Source: Porogramme epimiltina (taxonomy: Eukaryota; Basidiomycota; Agaricomycetes; Polyporales; Polyporaceae). Taken from it: a DNA stretch of 48,716 bases. Made by a program: the position numbers and the translations under genes. A model generated the notes under the pieces. The model saw nothing but the letters and a program-made list of their open reading frames with translations. It did not search any database and was not told the DNA's origin. The stretch lies in the NCBI GenBank assembly GCA_900155495.1, contig FTLJ01000518.1, positions 1-48,716 on the forward strand, given 5' to 3'. The first letter of the stretch is position 1. Every line of letters starts with the position of its first letter. Shown piece by piece: positions 1 to 11,663 of this stretch.

Positions 1-637
1 AGTTACACATACGTATACGCCCCCCCGACGCCCCCGCTCCCTCCACCCCGCCCTTCACCGGGCCCCTCAACCCCCATGCATACCGGCGCCCTTGGTTCCT
101 TGGTAACGCCCGTCTGTCTCCCACATGTTTCCTCCCCCCTCCCCCCATCTCATCCCCCTGTCGCATCGCATTGCTTTTCCGCCGTCCCGAAGTATACCGC
201 TGTCGATCCGCCCCCTTGGAGAGCGCTTCATCCACCCACTTCACATCGTTCTCCTGTAGTTTCATCACTTGCATAGTTAATCCGCGTGGACATTCTACAT
301 GTTACTGTATTTCTGTTGCTCCTGCAAGGTATGATACGAAGTGTGCTACTCGTTCGCGCGCGCACGCGCGCCAGCCTTCACGGTGACGGCGGTCATATCG
401 ATGGGAGCTTCCAAACTCAAGCCCGGCTCTGGACATCCGATGGGGTACGTGGGTAAGAATTATAAGTGGGTATGGTGTATGCGAGGGACACGACATGACA
501 GCTGAGGAGAGCAAGGTCCAATTGGAGGAGGGGGAAGGGGGGGAGTCCGTGGGGACAAAACCAGATCGGTCCATCCAAGAGAAAAACGAAAAGCGAAAAG
601 AAGGCCGGATGCCAAACAAACGTCCGCGCCCGGCACG
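1..637. other. 3' flank, no gene seen
   Basis: The first ~250 bases are strongly C/T-rich. The rest is presumably the 3' UTR and flank of the minus-strand gene ending at 638. The open frames here are short, lack family resemblance and overlap one another. Confidence 0.5.
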
Positions 638-3600
638 CTATGACCGCTCGCCCTCGACGGCGACGTCGTGCCGCCACTTGTCGACGCGCCCGAACTTCGC
701 CGCGTCCTGCATCGGGGGCGGCGTCGGCGGGAGCTGGGGGAACATCATCATCGGCGGCGCGGTCATGCCCGTCATCTGGGGCGCGACGAAGAAGCCCGAG
801 CCCATCATCGACGGCGCGCCGAACATCATCGACTGGTGCGCCGCCATCTGCGCCATCTGCGCCTGCGCGAGCATCTGCTGCTGTTGCTGCTGCTGCTGGG
901 CCGCGGCGGCCATCATGAACTGAGACTTGCGGAGCTGGTCGGGGTGCAGGCCCAGCGGGCGGTCGTCCTCGTCCTCGCCGCCGCCCGCGATCGAGGAGCC
1001 GAAACGCGACACGCGCAGCCCGAGCGGCTTGTCGTCCTCGTCCTCGTCCTCCTCGCCGCCGCCCGCCAACGCCGAGCGCGGTGACAGCCCGCCCGCACCC
1101 GCGCCGCCGGTCCCGCCACTCCCGACGGACGGCAGCCTGCCCAACGTCTTGTCGAGCAGCGCCGCGAGCGGCTTCTCCTCGTCCGAGCTGTCGCCGTCCG
1201 CGAGGCGCCCGCGCGCCTGCCGCTGCGCCGCGCGCCCGATCGTCGCGACGAGCGGCACGTCCTCCTCGCTGCTCTCGTCATCGCGCCCGATCTTGGGCAG
1301 GCGCGGGGGCGCGCCCGACACCGCCGCCGCCGCCGCCGCCGGATACCGCGGGCCGGTGCCCGTGGTGCGTCGCGGGCCCTCATCCTCGTCCGAGTGCCAG
1401 CCGGAGCCGGCCTGTGCCTGTGCCTGCGGCCGCGGCCGGGCGGGGCCCTCGCTCGCATCGCTGTCGTCATCGGACTCGTCGTCGTCATCGCCCGCCCCGG
1501 GCGGCGGTGGCGCGCGCCGGACGAGGGTCTTGGGGATGGCGGGGAGCGTCGGGGGCGCAGACGAGCCTGGGTGGCCTGCGGCGGGCGCGGGAGAGGGCGG
1601 CTCGGGTGCGGGAGAGGCGGGCAGCGGCGAGGCGTCCTTGCCCTTGCCCTTCTTCTTGCCCTTCCGCTTGCTGTTCTTCGCTTCCTCCTCGAACTCGCGC
1701 TTCTTGCGCTCTTCCTCGGCGACGCGCTCTTGCTCTTCGATGACTTTCAATTTGGCCAACTCGCGCTCCCAGAGCGTGTCAACGCCGAACACGGAGCGTG
1801 TGGTGGCGGGACCACCGCCCGGGTGGAGGCTGGCTCGAGGAGCGCCAGGAATCTCGTCCTCAAAGTCGAGCAGCGGTTTGGCATTCACCGAGTTGCGGCG
1901 TGTGAGCTCAGGCTGCGAGTTGAACGAGTTGAGGTGCTGGGACTTGGGCCGTTGTTTCAGCTCTTCGGGTGCAATGAGCGTGCTCGAGCGCTGCATCTGG
2001 CTGCGTTGCATCATGGATGGTCGGTCGTCGCCTCGGAACACCCTGTGAGAAGGCGTTCAGCTGTGGTTGCAATGATAGCATTTTCCCGAAACAATCACCT
2101 TTGCTTTCCGCGCATTTCGGCCTTCCGCGCTTCAAGGTCGTCTATCAGACTCTTCCCATAAAGCTTGCCAGCCGGACGCCGGGGACCATTTGGCTCCTCC
2201 ACTACTGGGACTGGCGCTTGAGGTTCCGGCTCTGGCTCAGGCTCCTCGATCTGCTGGCCGTCCTCTGTCGCTCGTCTGAGATGGGAGTCAATGTCGGCAT
2301 AGGCCACGTCACGCTGCCCATCGACCAACAGAGTGTTACGGAAGGTGAGTTGGGAAAGAGTGAGGCTGCTCCGCGGGTTCGGTGTGAATGAGTTGGACGC
2401 GACGGGTACGGATAGGCCGGGCTCTAGGGTGGAAAGCGTAACAGAGGCTCTTCGCGCGGCGCGCGCACCCGGTGGCAACGGGCGGCCGTCTGTAGTGAGT
2501 TCGAACCCTTCTGTCGCGCGCAATGCTGGTTGTGCGGGCCCCGCGTCCTGAGAGCTTTGCAACGGGCTCGGCATGATAAGAACTTTGGGCCGCATGAGCT
2601 CCATCCGAGAGTATCGACGCTCGCGCGTGGGGGGTCGTACGACCTGCTCCGGAGGATGCTCAGGTTCATAGTCGAGCATCATTTGGGTGGCAAGAGTGCC
2701 TTGGGACACAGTCCGAGCACGCTGGGCTTTGGGATCGAAGCGAGACATCCGACTGGGGGAGGGCGGTCGGATGGCGAATGGGTTATCATCTTCCGGTTGC
2801 GCGTGCTCGAGGATCTTGCTCATAGAGCCCATGCTCACGGTACGACGGCGCTGATCGGCCTGTGGGGAAGAGGAGCGGACTGACTCGCTCGTGGGGAACG
2901 GCACGGAGTGAAGAGGGGCGGTGTTGGGGATGTTATCTATGAGTGCGTGGGCAGAAGGACTGCGCGACCTCCGGGGGAATATAGGCTCGTCTGAGAACGA
3001 GGTGGGGAGATTGAGAGGGTCGCCTATGGAGTGTCTGCGAACGCCGAGGGGAGGTGTGCTTGACTGGGAGTCGAGGAACGCACCACCCTCGCCAAGCCCG
3101 TTGAGCATATTTGTGCTGGCTGCACGAGCGTGGACCGGCCGTGCATTGCGGCCAGGACCGTCGTGGGGGTTGGGTAGGGCCTCCGACTTGACTCGCTTGC
3201 GCTTCGCCTTTTCCTTATCCTTATCGACAAGGGCATCCAAGCCCCAAGATGCCAGATCCACTTCAATGTCCTCCTCCTCGTCCTCCTCTAAGGCTCCGTC
3301 GTAGGTCGAGTCGCGGCCGAAGGGGTTCCGCAGAGCGTCGATAGACGCTCTGGACTTGCGGTCGAAAGCCATGGAATCACGTCCTGCGATGCTGCCCGTC
3401 TCGGTGGGAAGGGCAACACCGAGGTAGTCTGTGCTCCTACGCTCAGGCGGGGCACGAATGGGTCTGTTTCGGAATGGGAGGAAGACAGCGCTTTCCTGGG
3501 CATTCCTCCGGGGCTTCGATGGGTCCTCGTCGTCATTATCGTATTCTAATAGCCATGAGCAGCAGACGGCGGCGGTGTGTAGGAAGCCTTACCGATGAGT

Positions 3601-3638
3601 GCTGCCGCTAGCTGTAGTCGGGAAAAGGGCGCAGGCAT
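638..3638 (-). CDS. Large disordered fungal protein of unknown function
   Basis: Three exons (3638-3593, 3545-2099, 2042-638) joined in frame give about 965 aa. The ATG at 3638 starts a 15-codon first exon (MPAPFSRLQLAAALI) that joins YDNDDEDPSKP across a 47-nt intron. No catalytic domain is visible. The protein is rich in Ser, Pro, Arg and acidic residues, with many RRxS-type sites. A compact block crosses the second intron: KSLIDDLEARKAEMRGKQR, then VFRGDDRPSMMQR. The C-terminal half has a basic coiled-coil-like stretch (residues ~575-630), a KRKGKKKGKGK tract that could be an NLS, repeated acidic plus KPLGLR/RPLGLH units, a glutamine run and a Met/Pro-rich tail. The block across the intron looks like the conserved core; I think similar sequences occur in other fungi but cannot name the family. 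It is transcribed divergently from the GRP94 gene. The exon structure is well supported; the function is unknown. Confidence 0.8.
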
Positions 3639-4395
3639 TGTGAGTGGAGATGGGAGGGGAAAGATCCAGATGAGCCTGGGTAGGAGCCCGTGGACGGTGC
3701 TGCCATTTCGGTGGCTGCACGTGGTTTTCTTGTTGCCGGACACTTGGCGCCTCTCGCCGTGGCCTTCCTGGTGCCCAGCAGTCCGATTCAAAACTCCAGA
3801 ACAGAGAGGTTCTCCTTGACCTAAATCCTTGATAACATCTACAGCTGGGAGAAATCACTATGTAGTTCAAGCATCGAGCTTTTGATGCACGACAGTGCAG
3901 GAATCATTGTGTTGGGGTTGACAGTTTAAAATGATCGTTCTGAAAAGAGACGCGTTCGATACGTGTCTAGAATCCTCGATCACGGAGGGTGCGCTGTGTG
4001 CGGGGAAGACATCAATTGGAGGCGTTATAGATGCATCGCTTTCATTGGGGCTCTCTGAGTGTTTATAAAAAGACAGCGCATGGAGCCATGGGTCTGCACT
4101 CGGTAGCTCTCCTCAATCATGCGCAATTCCGAAACTTTTCTCCGAGGACATGTAACCGTGGTGGACGAGTTGCTAGGAAGGGTGTGCCGGCGGGTCACGG
4201 ACAGACTGAGAGAGATCTCGTGATCGCGTTTCGCGCTGTGGCAGGAGAGATTCCGATCATGACACGTCAGTACGCGCGAACTGGCGCGCGAAAGGCACCT
4301 CCGCAGTGGACCCGTCTCCGATACTTATACGGCTGCGCACCGCCAACTGGCCCTTCCTTCAGTCTTGCTCTTCGTCTCTCTCTTTTCACTCGGCC
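3639..4395. other. Divergent promoter region, unknown gene / GRP94
   Basis: This 757-nt stretch lies between two start codons pointing away from each other. It contains a good TATAAAA at 4064-4070 and a TTATAC at about 4325-4330, closer to the GRP94 start. It also holds the UPRE-like site listed separately. No protein-coding segment is convincing. Confidence 0.6.
4260..4269 (-). promoter_or_regulatory. Candidate unfolded-protein-response element (UPRE-like)
   Basis: The plus strand reads TGACACGTCA, so the minus strand reads TGACGTGTCA. This contains TGACGTG, the core bound by bZIP factors of the XBP1/ATF6 type. It lies about 127 nt upstream of the start codon of an ER chaperone, where such a site would make sense. 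A match of this length can arise by chance, and the site preference of this organism's Hac1/Cib1 homologue is not known to me. Position and core are seen; the function is inferred. Confidence 0.35.
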
Positions 4396-7388
4396 ATGAG
4401 GCTGTTCCGCACCGTTCTGACGCTCGGTGTCTTCGCCGTGTCCGCCCTCGCCCAGGACGGCAAGGAGAAGCACGCGTACCAGGTGAGCACCCGTCCACGC
4501 TTTCGCTGCTAGCCGAGCACGCTGCTCACCTGTGTGCAGAGCGACGTCGCTCGTCTCCGCAAAATTGTCATCAACAGGTACGTCTATGTGCCTTCACATT
4601 CGCTTCACCGTCTAACTCGCTCTGTCCTTCGCAGCTTGTACTCTCATAGGTCCGTCATTCCCCCGCATGCGGTCGAGGACGAGACGGCCTAACGACCATA
4701 CAGGGACGTGTTCCTTCGTGAACTCATCTCCAATGCAAACGATGCTCTTGAGAAGCTTCGTCTCACTTCTCTCACTGAGCCCAGTGCTCTCTCCGGCGCG
4801 GAGCACATGAATGTCACTATTAAAGCTGTAAAGGAGGATGACGGAACAGGGCGGCTCATTATCACTGGTATGTTCACTCAATGCTAATGCGTTCCTTTGT
4901 TCACATGGCTCCGTGAAGATACTGGTATTGGAATGACTGCAGAAGAGCTCACGAACAACCTGGGTACTCTGGCAAAATCTGGCACTTCGGATTTCCTCTC
5001 TAGGGCAGAGAGCGATACATCCGGCAACGGCAACCTCATTGGTGCCTTCGGTCTTGGTTTCTACTCCAGGTATATACCATCTCTGTACCTCCATTTTCAA
5101 TACGTACTAATGGACCTTCAGTTTCTTGGTTGCGGACCGGGTGCAAGTGGCCTCTATTGCGGCAAAGACGGAGAAAAACCCCAACCCTGCGCAACATGTT
5201 TTCAGCTCTGGTGCGGATGAAAACTCGTTTGAAATCTATCCAGACCCCCGCGGAAACGTTCTCGGACGAGGCACGGAGATTACTTTGTTCCTCAAGGGTG
5301 ACGCGGTAGAGTACCTTGAGACGAAGACCATCACGGATCTAGTGTGCGTATGATTCTCATATAGTATATGCGCGAGAGTTGACCGGTCATCCTAGTAACA
5401 AGCACTCCTCCTTCTCCACGACGTTCCCGATTTACCTCTACACGCAGCACACGGAGTACGTGCCTGACGAGGAGGCTGAGGCGGAGGCCGCAGCAGAGAA
5501 GGTTGAGGCGGAGGCCGACGTCGACGTCGACGAGGATGAAGCGGTTGTTGAGGAAGTCACGGAAGAGGTTGAGAAGAAGGAGCCCAAGACTAAGGCCGTC
5601 CTCGTCGACGACTGGGTCCAGATGAACTCTCAGCCTCCGATCTGGATGCGGTTAGTATCTAGAAATGTGCGTTTCAGACTTGGAACTGAATGTCGGTTAC
5701 AGCGATCCCAAGACTATCACGGACGAGGAGTACGAGAACTTCTACCAGGCGACGTACAAGGACTTCCAGAAGCCCTTGGCATGGACCCACTTCTCCGGTG
5801 ACTCGGGATCCGGTGTCTCGTTCCGCGCGATCATTTACGTTCCGTCTCGCCTGTAAGTGATTTAGGCATCCTTGGGCCAACAGGCGGACTCTGACATATG
5901 TGCACAGGGACGACGGTTACTGGCAGAACCCGCTTGACAGCGTGTCCAGGGACATTCGCCTCATGGTCAAGCGCGTCTTCATCACATCCGACCTCGGCGA
6001 GGACGCGCTTCCGAAATGGGCTAACTGGGTCAAGGTCGTCGTGGACGCCGAAGACCTGCCGCTCAACGTCTCGCGTGAGACGCTCCAGTCGAACGCGTTC
6101 CTGAAGCAGCTCCGTGGCATCATTCTCCGCCGTCTCCTTCAGCTCCTCGGCCGGATCCAGCAGGATGGCGGTGAGAAGTGGGACACGCTCCAGGAGGTGT
6201 ACGGCAATGTCTTCAAGCTTGGCTCCGTCGAGGACGTCAAGAACCGCGAGAAGCTCGTTGGTCTCGTTCGGTTCCCGACGAACCAGCGGAACAGCACCTC
6301 GCTTGATGAGTACCTTGAGAACAAGAAGCAGGGCCAGACCCAGATCTTCTACCTCGCCGACATGGGCAAGCTCACCACCGACCTCGCGAAGAGCGTGTTT
6401 ATTGAGAAGCTCCATGCCCGTGGCTACGAGGTTCTGCTCCTGGGCGACCCTCTTGACGAAGTGTTCATCACCAACGTCCGCCGTTGGAAGTGAGTTCCCA
6501 AAATATATATACCCCTGACCATGTGCTAATGTGCTTTGCAGGAGGATCGGCTTCCAGGACGTCGCCAAGTCTGGACTCAAGTTCGGTGACGAGATGTCTG
6601 ACGAGGAAGAGAAGGCCGAACGCGAGATGTACACGGAGAAGTACCAGCCCCTCATCGAGTGGCTCCGCAAGGAGGTCCGCGAGAAGGGTGCTGCTCGTGA
6701 CGTCGTGATCTCGAACCGCCTCGTTGAGAGCTCTTGCGCCATCGTTGCGGACGAGTCTGGCTACACTGCCAACCTCGAGAAGCTCATCAGTGCGTATCCT
6801 TCACCGACGAAACTTGTGATGACGTATTGACCGCAACCCGTATACAGGCTCTTCTCATGCACAGGCCAACCACAAGCACATGTGGGAGTTCGCGAGGAAG
6901 CAGAAGGTGCTGGAGATCAACCCCCGCTCGCCCCTCATCGAGGGTCTCCTCCGCCGCATTGAGCGGCTCCCCAAGGAGGAGGAAGAGCGTGACATTGAAG
7001 CGGAGGACGAGCTCCGCGAGGTCGCAACTGTCCTTGTCGATGGCGCCCTCGTCCGCTCCGGCTTCGCTGTCACAGACTCCAATGAGTAAGTCAAATATTC
7101 CTCCAGACATGCGCTCATGCTAAACACCGCCGTTTCAGATTCTTCATGCGCGTCGACCGCATCGTCCGCCGCTCGCTGGGCGTGTCCGAGGACGCGCCGA
7201 CTGACACAACCGTGAAACCCGCGCCGCCAGTCGACCCTGAGCTGCCTCCGGACGCCGACCTGCCCGAGGAGGATATTTTCGAAAAGTCGGGCCGTGGTCG
7301 CGTCTCGTGGGAGGTGGAGGAGGTCGACGAGTTTGGCAACACCATTAAACAGGTCCCTGTGGACATGAAGCACCACGACGAGCTGTGA
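4396..7388 (+). CDS. GRP94: ER-resident Hsp90 (GRP94/endoplasmin type)
   Basis: An ATP-dependent Hsp90 chaperone of the ER lumen that folds secreted and membrane proteins. Twelve exons: 4396-4482, 4540-4577, 4635-4649, 4704-4867, 4919-5069, 5122-5343, 5396-5650, 5703-5852, 5908-6489, 6542-6789, 6848-7085, 7139-7388, giving 799 aa. Residues 1-19 are a signal peptide ([17 protein letters not shown]). The N-terminal GHKL ATPase domain shows the Hsp90 signatures [23 protein letters not shown] and [10 protein letters not shown] Glu-rich charged linker follows (~260-310), then the middle domain ([18 protein letters not shown]) and the C-terminal dimerisation domain. The chain ends in HDEL, the ER retrieval signal, not the MEEVD of cytosolic Hsp90. 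Exon 3 is only 15 nt but supplies the conserved LYSH residues. Identity is very secure. Confidence 0.97.
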
Positions 7389-7690
7389 GGTGCTGTTCTT
7401 TGGAGCATTGACAGGATGGCACGGACGGGGCACAGCAGGCGCACGCTGCGCTGAGTGCATCATGTATCAAAACGGAGTATATAGTATTTTATTGGAATGC
7501 ATCGGGTCCTTTGGAACTGCATCGCTGAATACACTGAGTGCGGGATGAACACGCCTCACGTACGCGGGCAATCACGTCGCCCGCCGCACACCGCAAAGCC
7601 ACTTCCGCGCGCCTCTTGATTCATACTGCCGCCTGGTACTACCGTACAGTAGCGCGTCTTGAACCTCACCCTCCTCCACCACTTCTGTAT
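7389..7690. other. Short tandem-gene spacer
   Basis: This 302-nt gap contains the 3' end of the GRP94 transcript (AT-rich stretch near 7467-7495) and the 5' region of the next gene. No other feature is seen. Confidence 0.5.
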
Positions 7691-10361
7691 ATGGCTACCT
7701 TCCCCCCGCCGCCCTTCGCGGTCCCGCCGCCTCTACCCCCCGGATGGACCGAGCACCTGAGTGCGTGCCACAGTCATGACGTAGCTAGATACGCGTTCTA
7801 ACTAGATCCTTCAGGCCCGACCGGACAGCCGTATTACTTCAATGCTCAGACGCAGGAGTCCACCTATACCCGGCCCCTCCCCGCGTTCCCTGTCATAGCA
7901 CCAGGTGCCGCTCCTGCCCTTCCACCCGCACAGAAAAAGGCGAAGAAGGAGAAGCCGCTCGTGAAGACCCCTGTTCCAGGCACGGAATGGCTGCGCGTGC
8001 TGACGACCGAAGGGAACACGTTCTACACACATACGACAGAAAAGCGTAGCCTATGGACCGTGCCCGAAGAGATCAAGGATGCGGTCGCGCAGCTCGAACA
8101 AGACGAGGCGGTGAAGAAGGCGGAGGAGGCGCGTCGGGCGGAAGAGGAACGTGCGCGCGAGGTCGAGTTGATACAAACGGAGGTGCAGGAGATGGTGGGG
8201 AAGCGTAAGGCAGCAGAGCCTGTGCCGATGGAGGAGTTTGTGGTCACAAAGAAGGCGAAAGTGGAAGGGGAGAGCGAGGATGACGAGGATGAGGACGAAG
8301 ACGAGGAGGAAAGCGAAGAGGAAGAGTGGCAGAGGGAGGCCGCAGCACAACTTGCGGCGGAAGCTGAGGAAGAAGAGAGACGACGAGAGGAGGAGAAACG
8401 GCGGGAAGAAGAGGAAGCCCGCAAGCTCAGGGAGGCAGAGAAACAAAAGGGTTCAGCTCAGCTCAACATGCCGGCGCGCGTGGACTTGTCTATCGACGAG
8501 GCGAAGGCCCTGTTCAAGGTAAGGTGGACACATATAGGAGTATCTCGTGCCTCTCTCGGCAAGACTGACCACAACCCACAGACTCTATTACGCGAAAAGA
8601 ATGTCAATCCTCTTCACCCATGGGACACATCTCTTCCATTGTTTGTGTCAGACCCCCGCTATGTCCTCCTTCCCTCTGTCTCTGCACGTCGGGAAGCATT
8701 TGATGAATACTGCCGCGACCGCGCCCGAGAGATACGGCAGTCGAAGGTAAAGGTGGAGAAGGAGACTATAGATCCCCGACAAGAGTTCGATCGTCTCCTC
8801 AAAGACGAAGTCAAGAGCACCCGCACAAGCTGGACAGAGTGGCGGAGGCAGTGGAAGAAAGACCGAAGGTTTTATGGGTGGGGGAGAGATGACAGGGAGC
8901 GGGAGAAGCGTTTCAGGGACTATCTGAAAGAACTCGGAGAACGTGAATCCATACGTTTTCTTCATTCACCATCACATGCTGATGCCACGTTCTTAGAAAA
9001 ACGCGCGGCAGCACAAAAAGCCGAGGCGGACTTCTTCGCGCTGCTCAAGGAGAGTGGTCTAGCTAAGCCGGGTGCTGTCTGGAAAGACGTGAGTAATGCA
9101 CTTCCGTCTGTTGTCATCGTCAACTAATGAAACACACCTCGGTCCGGAGCAGATCAAGAACAAGCTGACATCGGACACTCGGTACGATGCTGTAGGATCG
9201 TCATCACTCCGAGAAGAGCTCTTCAATACGTTCCTCAAGGCCGGTGCTTCAGGCCCATCCGCCGAGCAAGAGAAGACATCAAAAGATGTGTCACAGCCGC
9301 TTGTCACCGAGGAAGACGAAGCAGAGCGCGAACGTAGGCGCAAAGAGAAGAAGGAACGAGCTGTCAAGGAGCGCGAGGAGAAAGTCAGAGCAGAGCGGAA
9401 CAAGGTGGAAGCCGAAATTGACCGTTCAAAACTTGGCCTGACAAGAGAAGAAGGGGAGCTCGAGTTCAGGTGCGCCCATCAATATCTTATTGCGAACGTA
9501 TATCTCGGCGCCACTCACCACTAGGACATTCGTGGGACTACAGAACGATGCTTGTCGATGCAATACGGGACCCACAGGTACGCTAACAATATCAGCAGGT
9601 TCAGACATCTGAAGTGCCATCTGTTTCCGCGTTATGACAGGTCACCTGGGATTCCGTCCAGCCTCAGCTTCGAAAAGATCCGCGGTTTGTCAACTCGCCA
9701 CTTCCTCACAACCAGCAAGTACATCTGTTCCATTCGCATGTGGATGGATTGCGCGGCAAACATTTGGCGGGCCTACATGCACTATTCTCGTCCCATTCCC
9801 CGGCGCTGGATGCGCCGTTCACCGCCCTTCCCGTCGCGTCACTGATGTCATCGCTCCCGGTTACCAAGCTTGGATACGATACTGATCAGGTCGAGCACGA
9901 GTTTGAGAAGTGGCAACGAGAGCGGACCCACGAAGCGAGAATCGCGTTCGACCAGATGCTCGGCGAGAATTCGTTCGTCGAGTTCTGGGGGCGCCTTGGG
10001 AAAATTGGGGGCAAGGGTGTTGACGAGAGTATCAAATATGACGACATTGGAGATGACGGCGAAGACGAACAGGTTGACATGAAAGCGCTTGCGAAGAGCG
10101 TTGATCTCAAGGAAATTGTTAAAGTATTGAAGGTGTGTGGTTGTCAATTGATCCCGGTTGGCATAGCTAACATCCGGCGGAAACAGAACGACAGGCGCTA
10201 CCTAGTATTCGACCATATATCCGAGCAGCGAGAACAGTGGTTGAGGGTCAGTCGCATCACATCGCTTTACGGCAAAAGACAGTTTCCTGATCGAGAAGCT
10301 TCAGGATTACCTCTCACAGCTCTCAGCACCAACTTTATCCGTCCATGTGTCGGAGAAGTAG
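7691..10361 (+). CDS. WW and FF repeat protein, TCERG1/CA150-Urn1-like
   Basis: Probable nuclear factor linking RNA polymerase II elongation to pre-mRNA splicing; WW domains bind Pro-rich splicing factors and FF repeats bind phospho-CTD or elongation factors. Eight exons: 7691-7760, 7815-8518, 8582-9088, 9153-9469, 9544-9577, 9641-10132, 10187-10246, 10305-10361, giving 746 aa. WW1 is at ~14-46 (LPPGWTEHLSPTGQPYYF, second conserved position Pro-Leu-Pro). A WW2-like repeat is at ~75-106 (EWLRV...FYTH...LWTVPEE). A Lys/Glu-rich acidic coiled coil follows (~115-250). Then come about five or six FF repeats, including AKALFKTLLREKNVNP, RQEFDRLLKDEV, ADFFALLKES, LEFRTMLVDAIRDP and the terminal LSQLSAPTLSVHV. 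The 34-nt exon 5 and the acceptor at 10304 were chosen because they restore FF repeat sequence. Prp40 is the main alternative, but its WW pair is placed differently. Confidence 0.88.
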
Positions 10362-10867
10362 CATGCCGGCGGCTTGCACTGGGATGTAGGCCTGGGGTGA
10401 GCTACCGCAAGGTTATGTATTTCAACCCGCGCCCATGCTGGCTTGACACTCGCTATTGTCCATGCCGGTCTGGCACTTGCTGGGGCATCCTATACTGGAA
10501 GGGGATATCTTGTGTGGCGTAGCATATGCAACCGAATGAATGGATCTTAGGCGGTACGTAACACTCAGATGAAACTTCCTGAAAGACCACTCAGTGGTAT
10601 GAGAAGGGGATACATAAAGGACAGTGTTACGCATCTGTGTAGATCTGCATTGCCCCTCGGCTATCGAGAGAGACGGCCCAGATCACCCTGTATGTCATGG
10701 TAGAGGCGTGTAGACATCCTGGTGGACGTTGCGCGCTGTGAGCGGCGTGTGACGGACCAGGTGGTGTGGCGGAGCGGTGTGAGCCACCACGACGCCGTGT
10801 CCAATTCACTATAAGTACCCTTGCATCTGTGACCGCCCTATCACCACCCCCTCTACCCGCTTTCGTC
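10362..10867. other. Intergenic, promoter of the peroxidase gene
   Basis: This 506-nt gap between two plus-strand genes has no convincing exon. CCAAT and TATA-like boxes close to its right end are listed separately. Confidence 0.5.
10801..10815 (+). promoter_or_regulatory. CCAAT/TATA-like core promoter of the peroxidase gene
   Basis: CCAAT sits at 10801-10805 and TATAAG at 10810-10815, 53 nt before the ATG at 10868. The reading frame stays open upstream to 10766. A TATA element at this spot argues that the transcript begins after 10766, so 10868 is the likely start codon. The boxes are so close together that only the TATA element may matter. Confidence 0.45.
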
Positions 10868-11663
10868 ATGCCCGCCCTTCACGACCGCCGTCAGCCCTAC
10901 GTTGCGCCCTCCACTGAGGACAGCCGTTCGCCCTGCCCAGCCCTCAACTCTCTGGCCAACCACGGGTATATGTGAGTGGTTCAGCCTCCCATTGTTCAAC
11001 CCCTGTGGCTGACGGTCGGCTGGCAGACCCCATGATGGTCGTAACATCACCCTCACACAGCTCGTGTCCGCCATCCGGCATGTGTACGGACTTTCCCTCC
11101 CATTCGCCACCTTGCTGGCCGTTGGCGGTCTGACGTCCTGTGGACACCGCAATGGCATATGGCTGGCGCTCGATCTCCACGACCTCGCGAAGCACAACGT
11201 GTTGGAGCACGATGCGTCATTGGTCCATGATAATACAGCACCGAATGAGACATACGCGCCTACCGCAGTAGACCCAAAGCTGCTCCACCAACTATTCACT
11301 ACCTCCGATACGGATAGCCTTACGCTCCAAGACTTGTGCAAAGCTCAAGTTACACGTCAGGCGGCATCGCCGCCACTAAACAGCAAGCAGCTCACTATCG
11401 CGAAAGGCGAACTGTGCCTTATCCACCAAGTGTTCGGCATCGCAGCACCCGCGAAGGACACGGACGGCTCGGTAACCTCTCCTGGCGAGAGCGACGAACT
11501 TGTCGTCCCGAAGACTTTCCTCGAGGAGTGGCTCGGACAGGAGATGCTCCCACAGGAATGGCACGGACCGCTGCGCACCGTCGGCCTGCTCGATCTCGTG
11601 GCGGACGTCCGGAAGATATCCGCGGCTGAGAAGGCGTTCTCCGGGACGGGCCCCGCCGCGTGA
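10868..11663 (+). CDS. Heme-thiolate peroxidase (chloroperoxidase/UPO family, short form)
   Basis: A fungal heme-thiolate peroxidase that uses hydrogen peroxide to halogenate or oxygenate organic substrates. Two exons (10868-10971, 11027-11663) encode 246 aa. The proximal heme motif PCPALNSLANHGY places the Cys ligand at residue 23. IPHDGRNIT follows across the splice junction. The distal acid-base motif is EHDAS at 95-99, the chloroperoxidase-like EHD rather than the EGD of classical peroxygenases. The length fits the short family. Most characterised members are secreted, but this protein has no recognisable signal peptide before the PCP motif, even if the upstream open frame (to 10766) is included. 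It may therefore be intracellular or use another route. The next gene on the same strand is an MFS transporter 1.2 kb away; a functional link is not shown. Confidence 0.9.

Noticed and set aside
870..905. Trinucleotide (CTG/CAG) microsatellite
   Set aside because: It is short and encodes a glutamine run in a disordered tail; there is no sign of an expansion locus.
640..2161. Long open frames on the plus strand across 640-2161
   Set aside because: They are antisense shadows of a GC-rich, low-complexity minus-strand exon; the minus frame has matching splice sites and a sensible protein.
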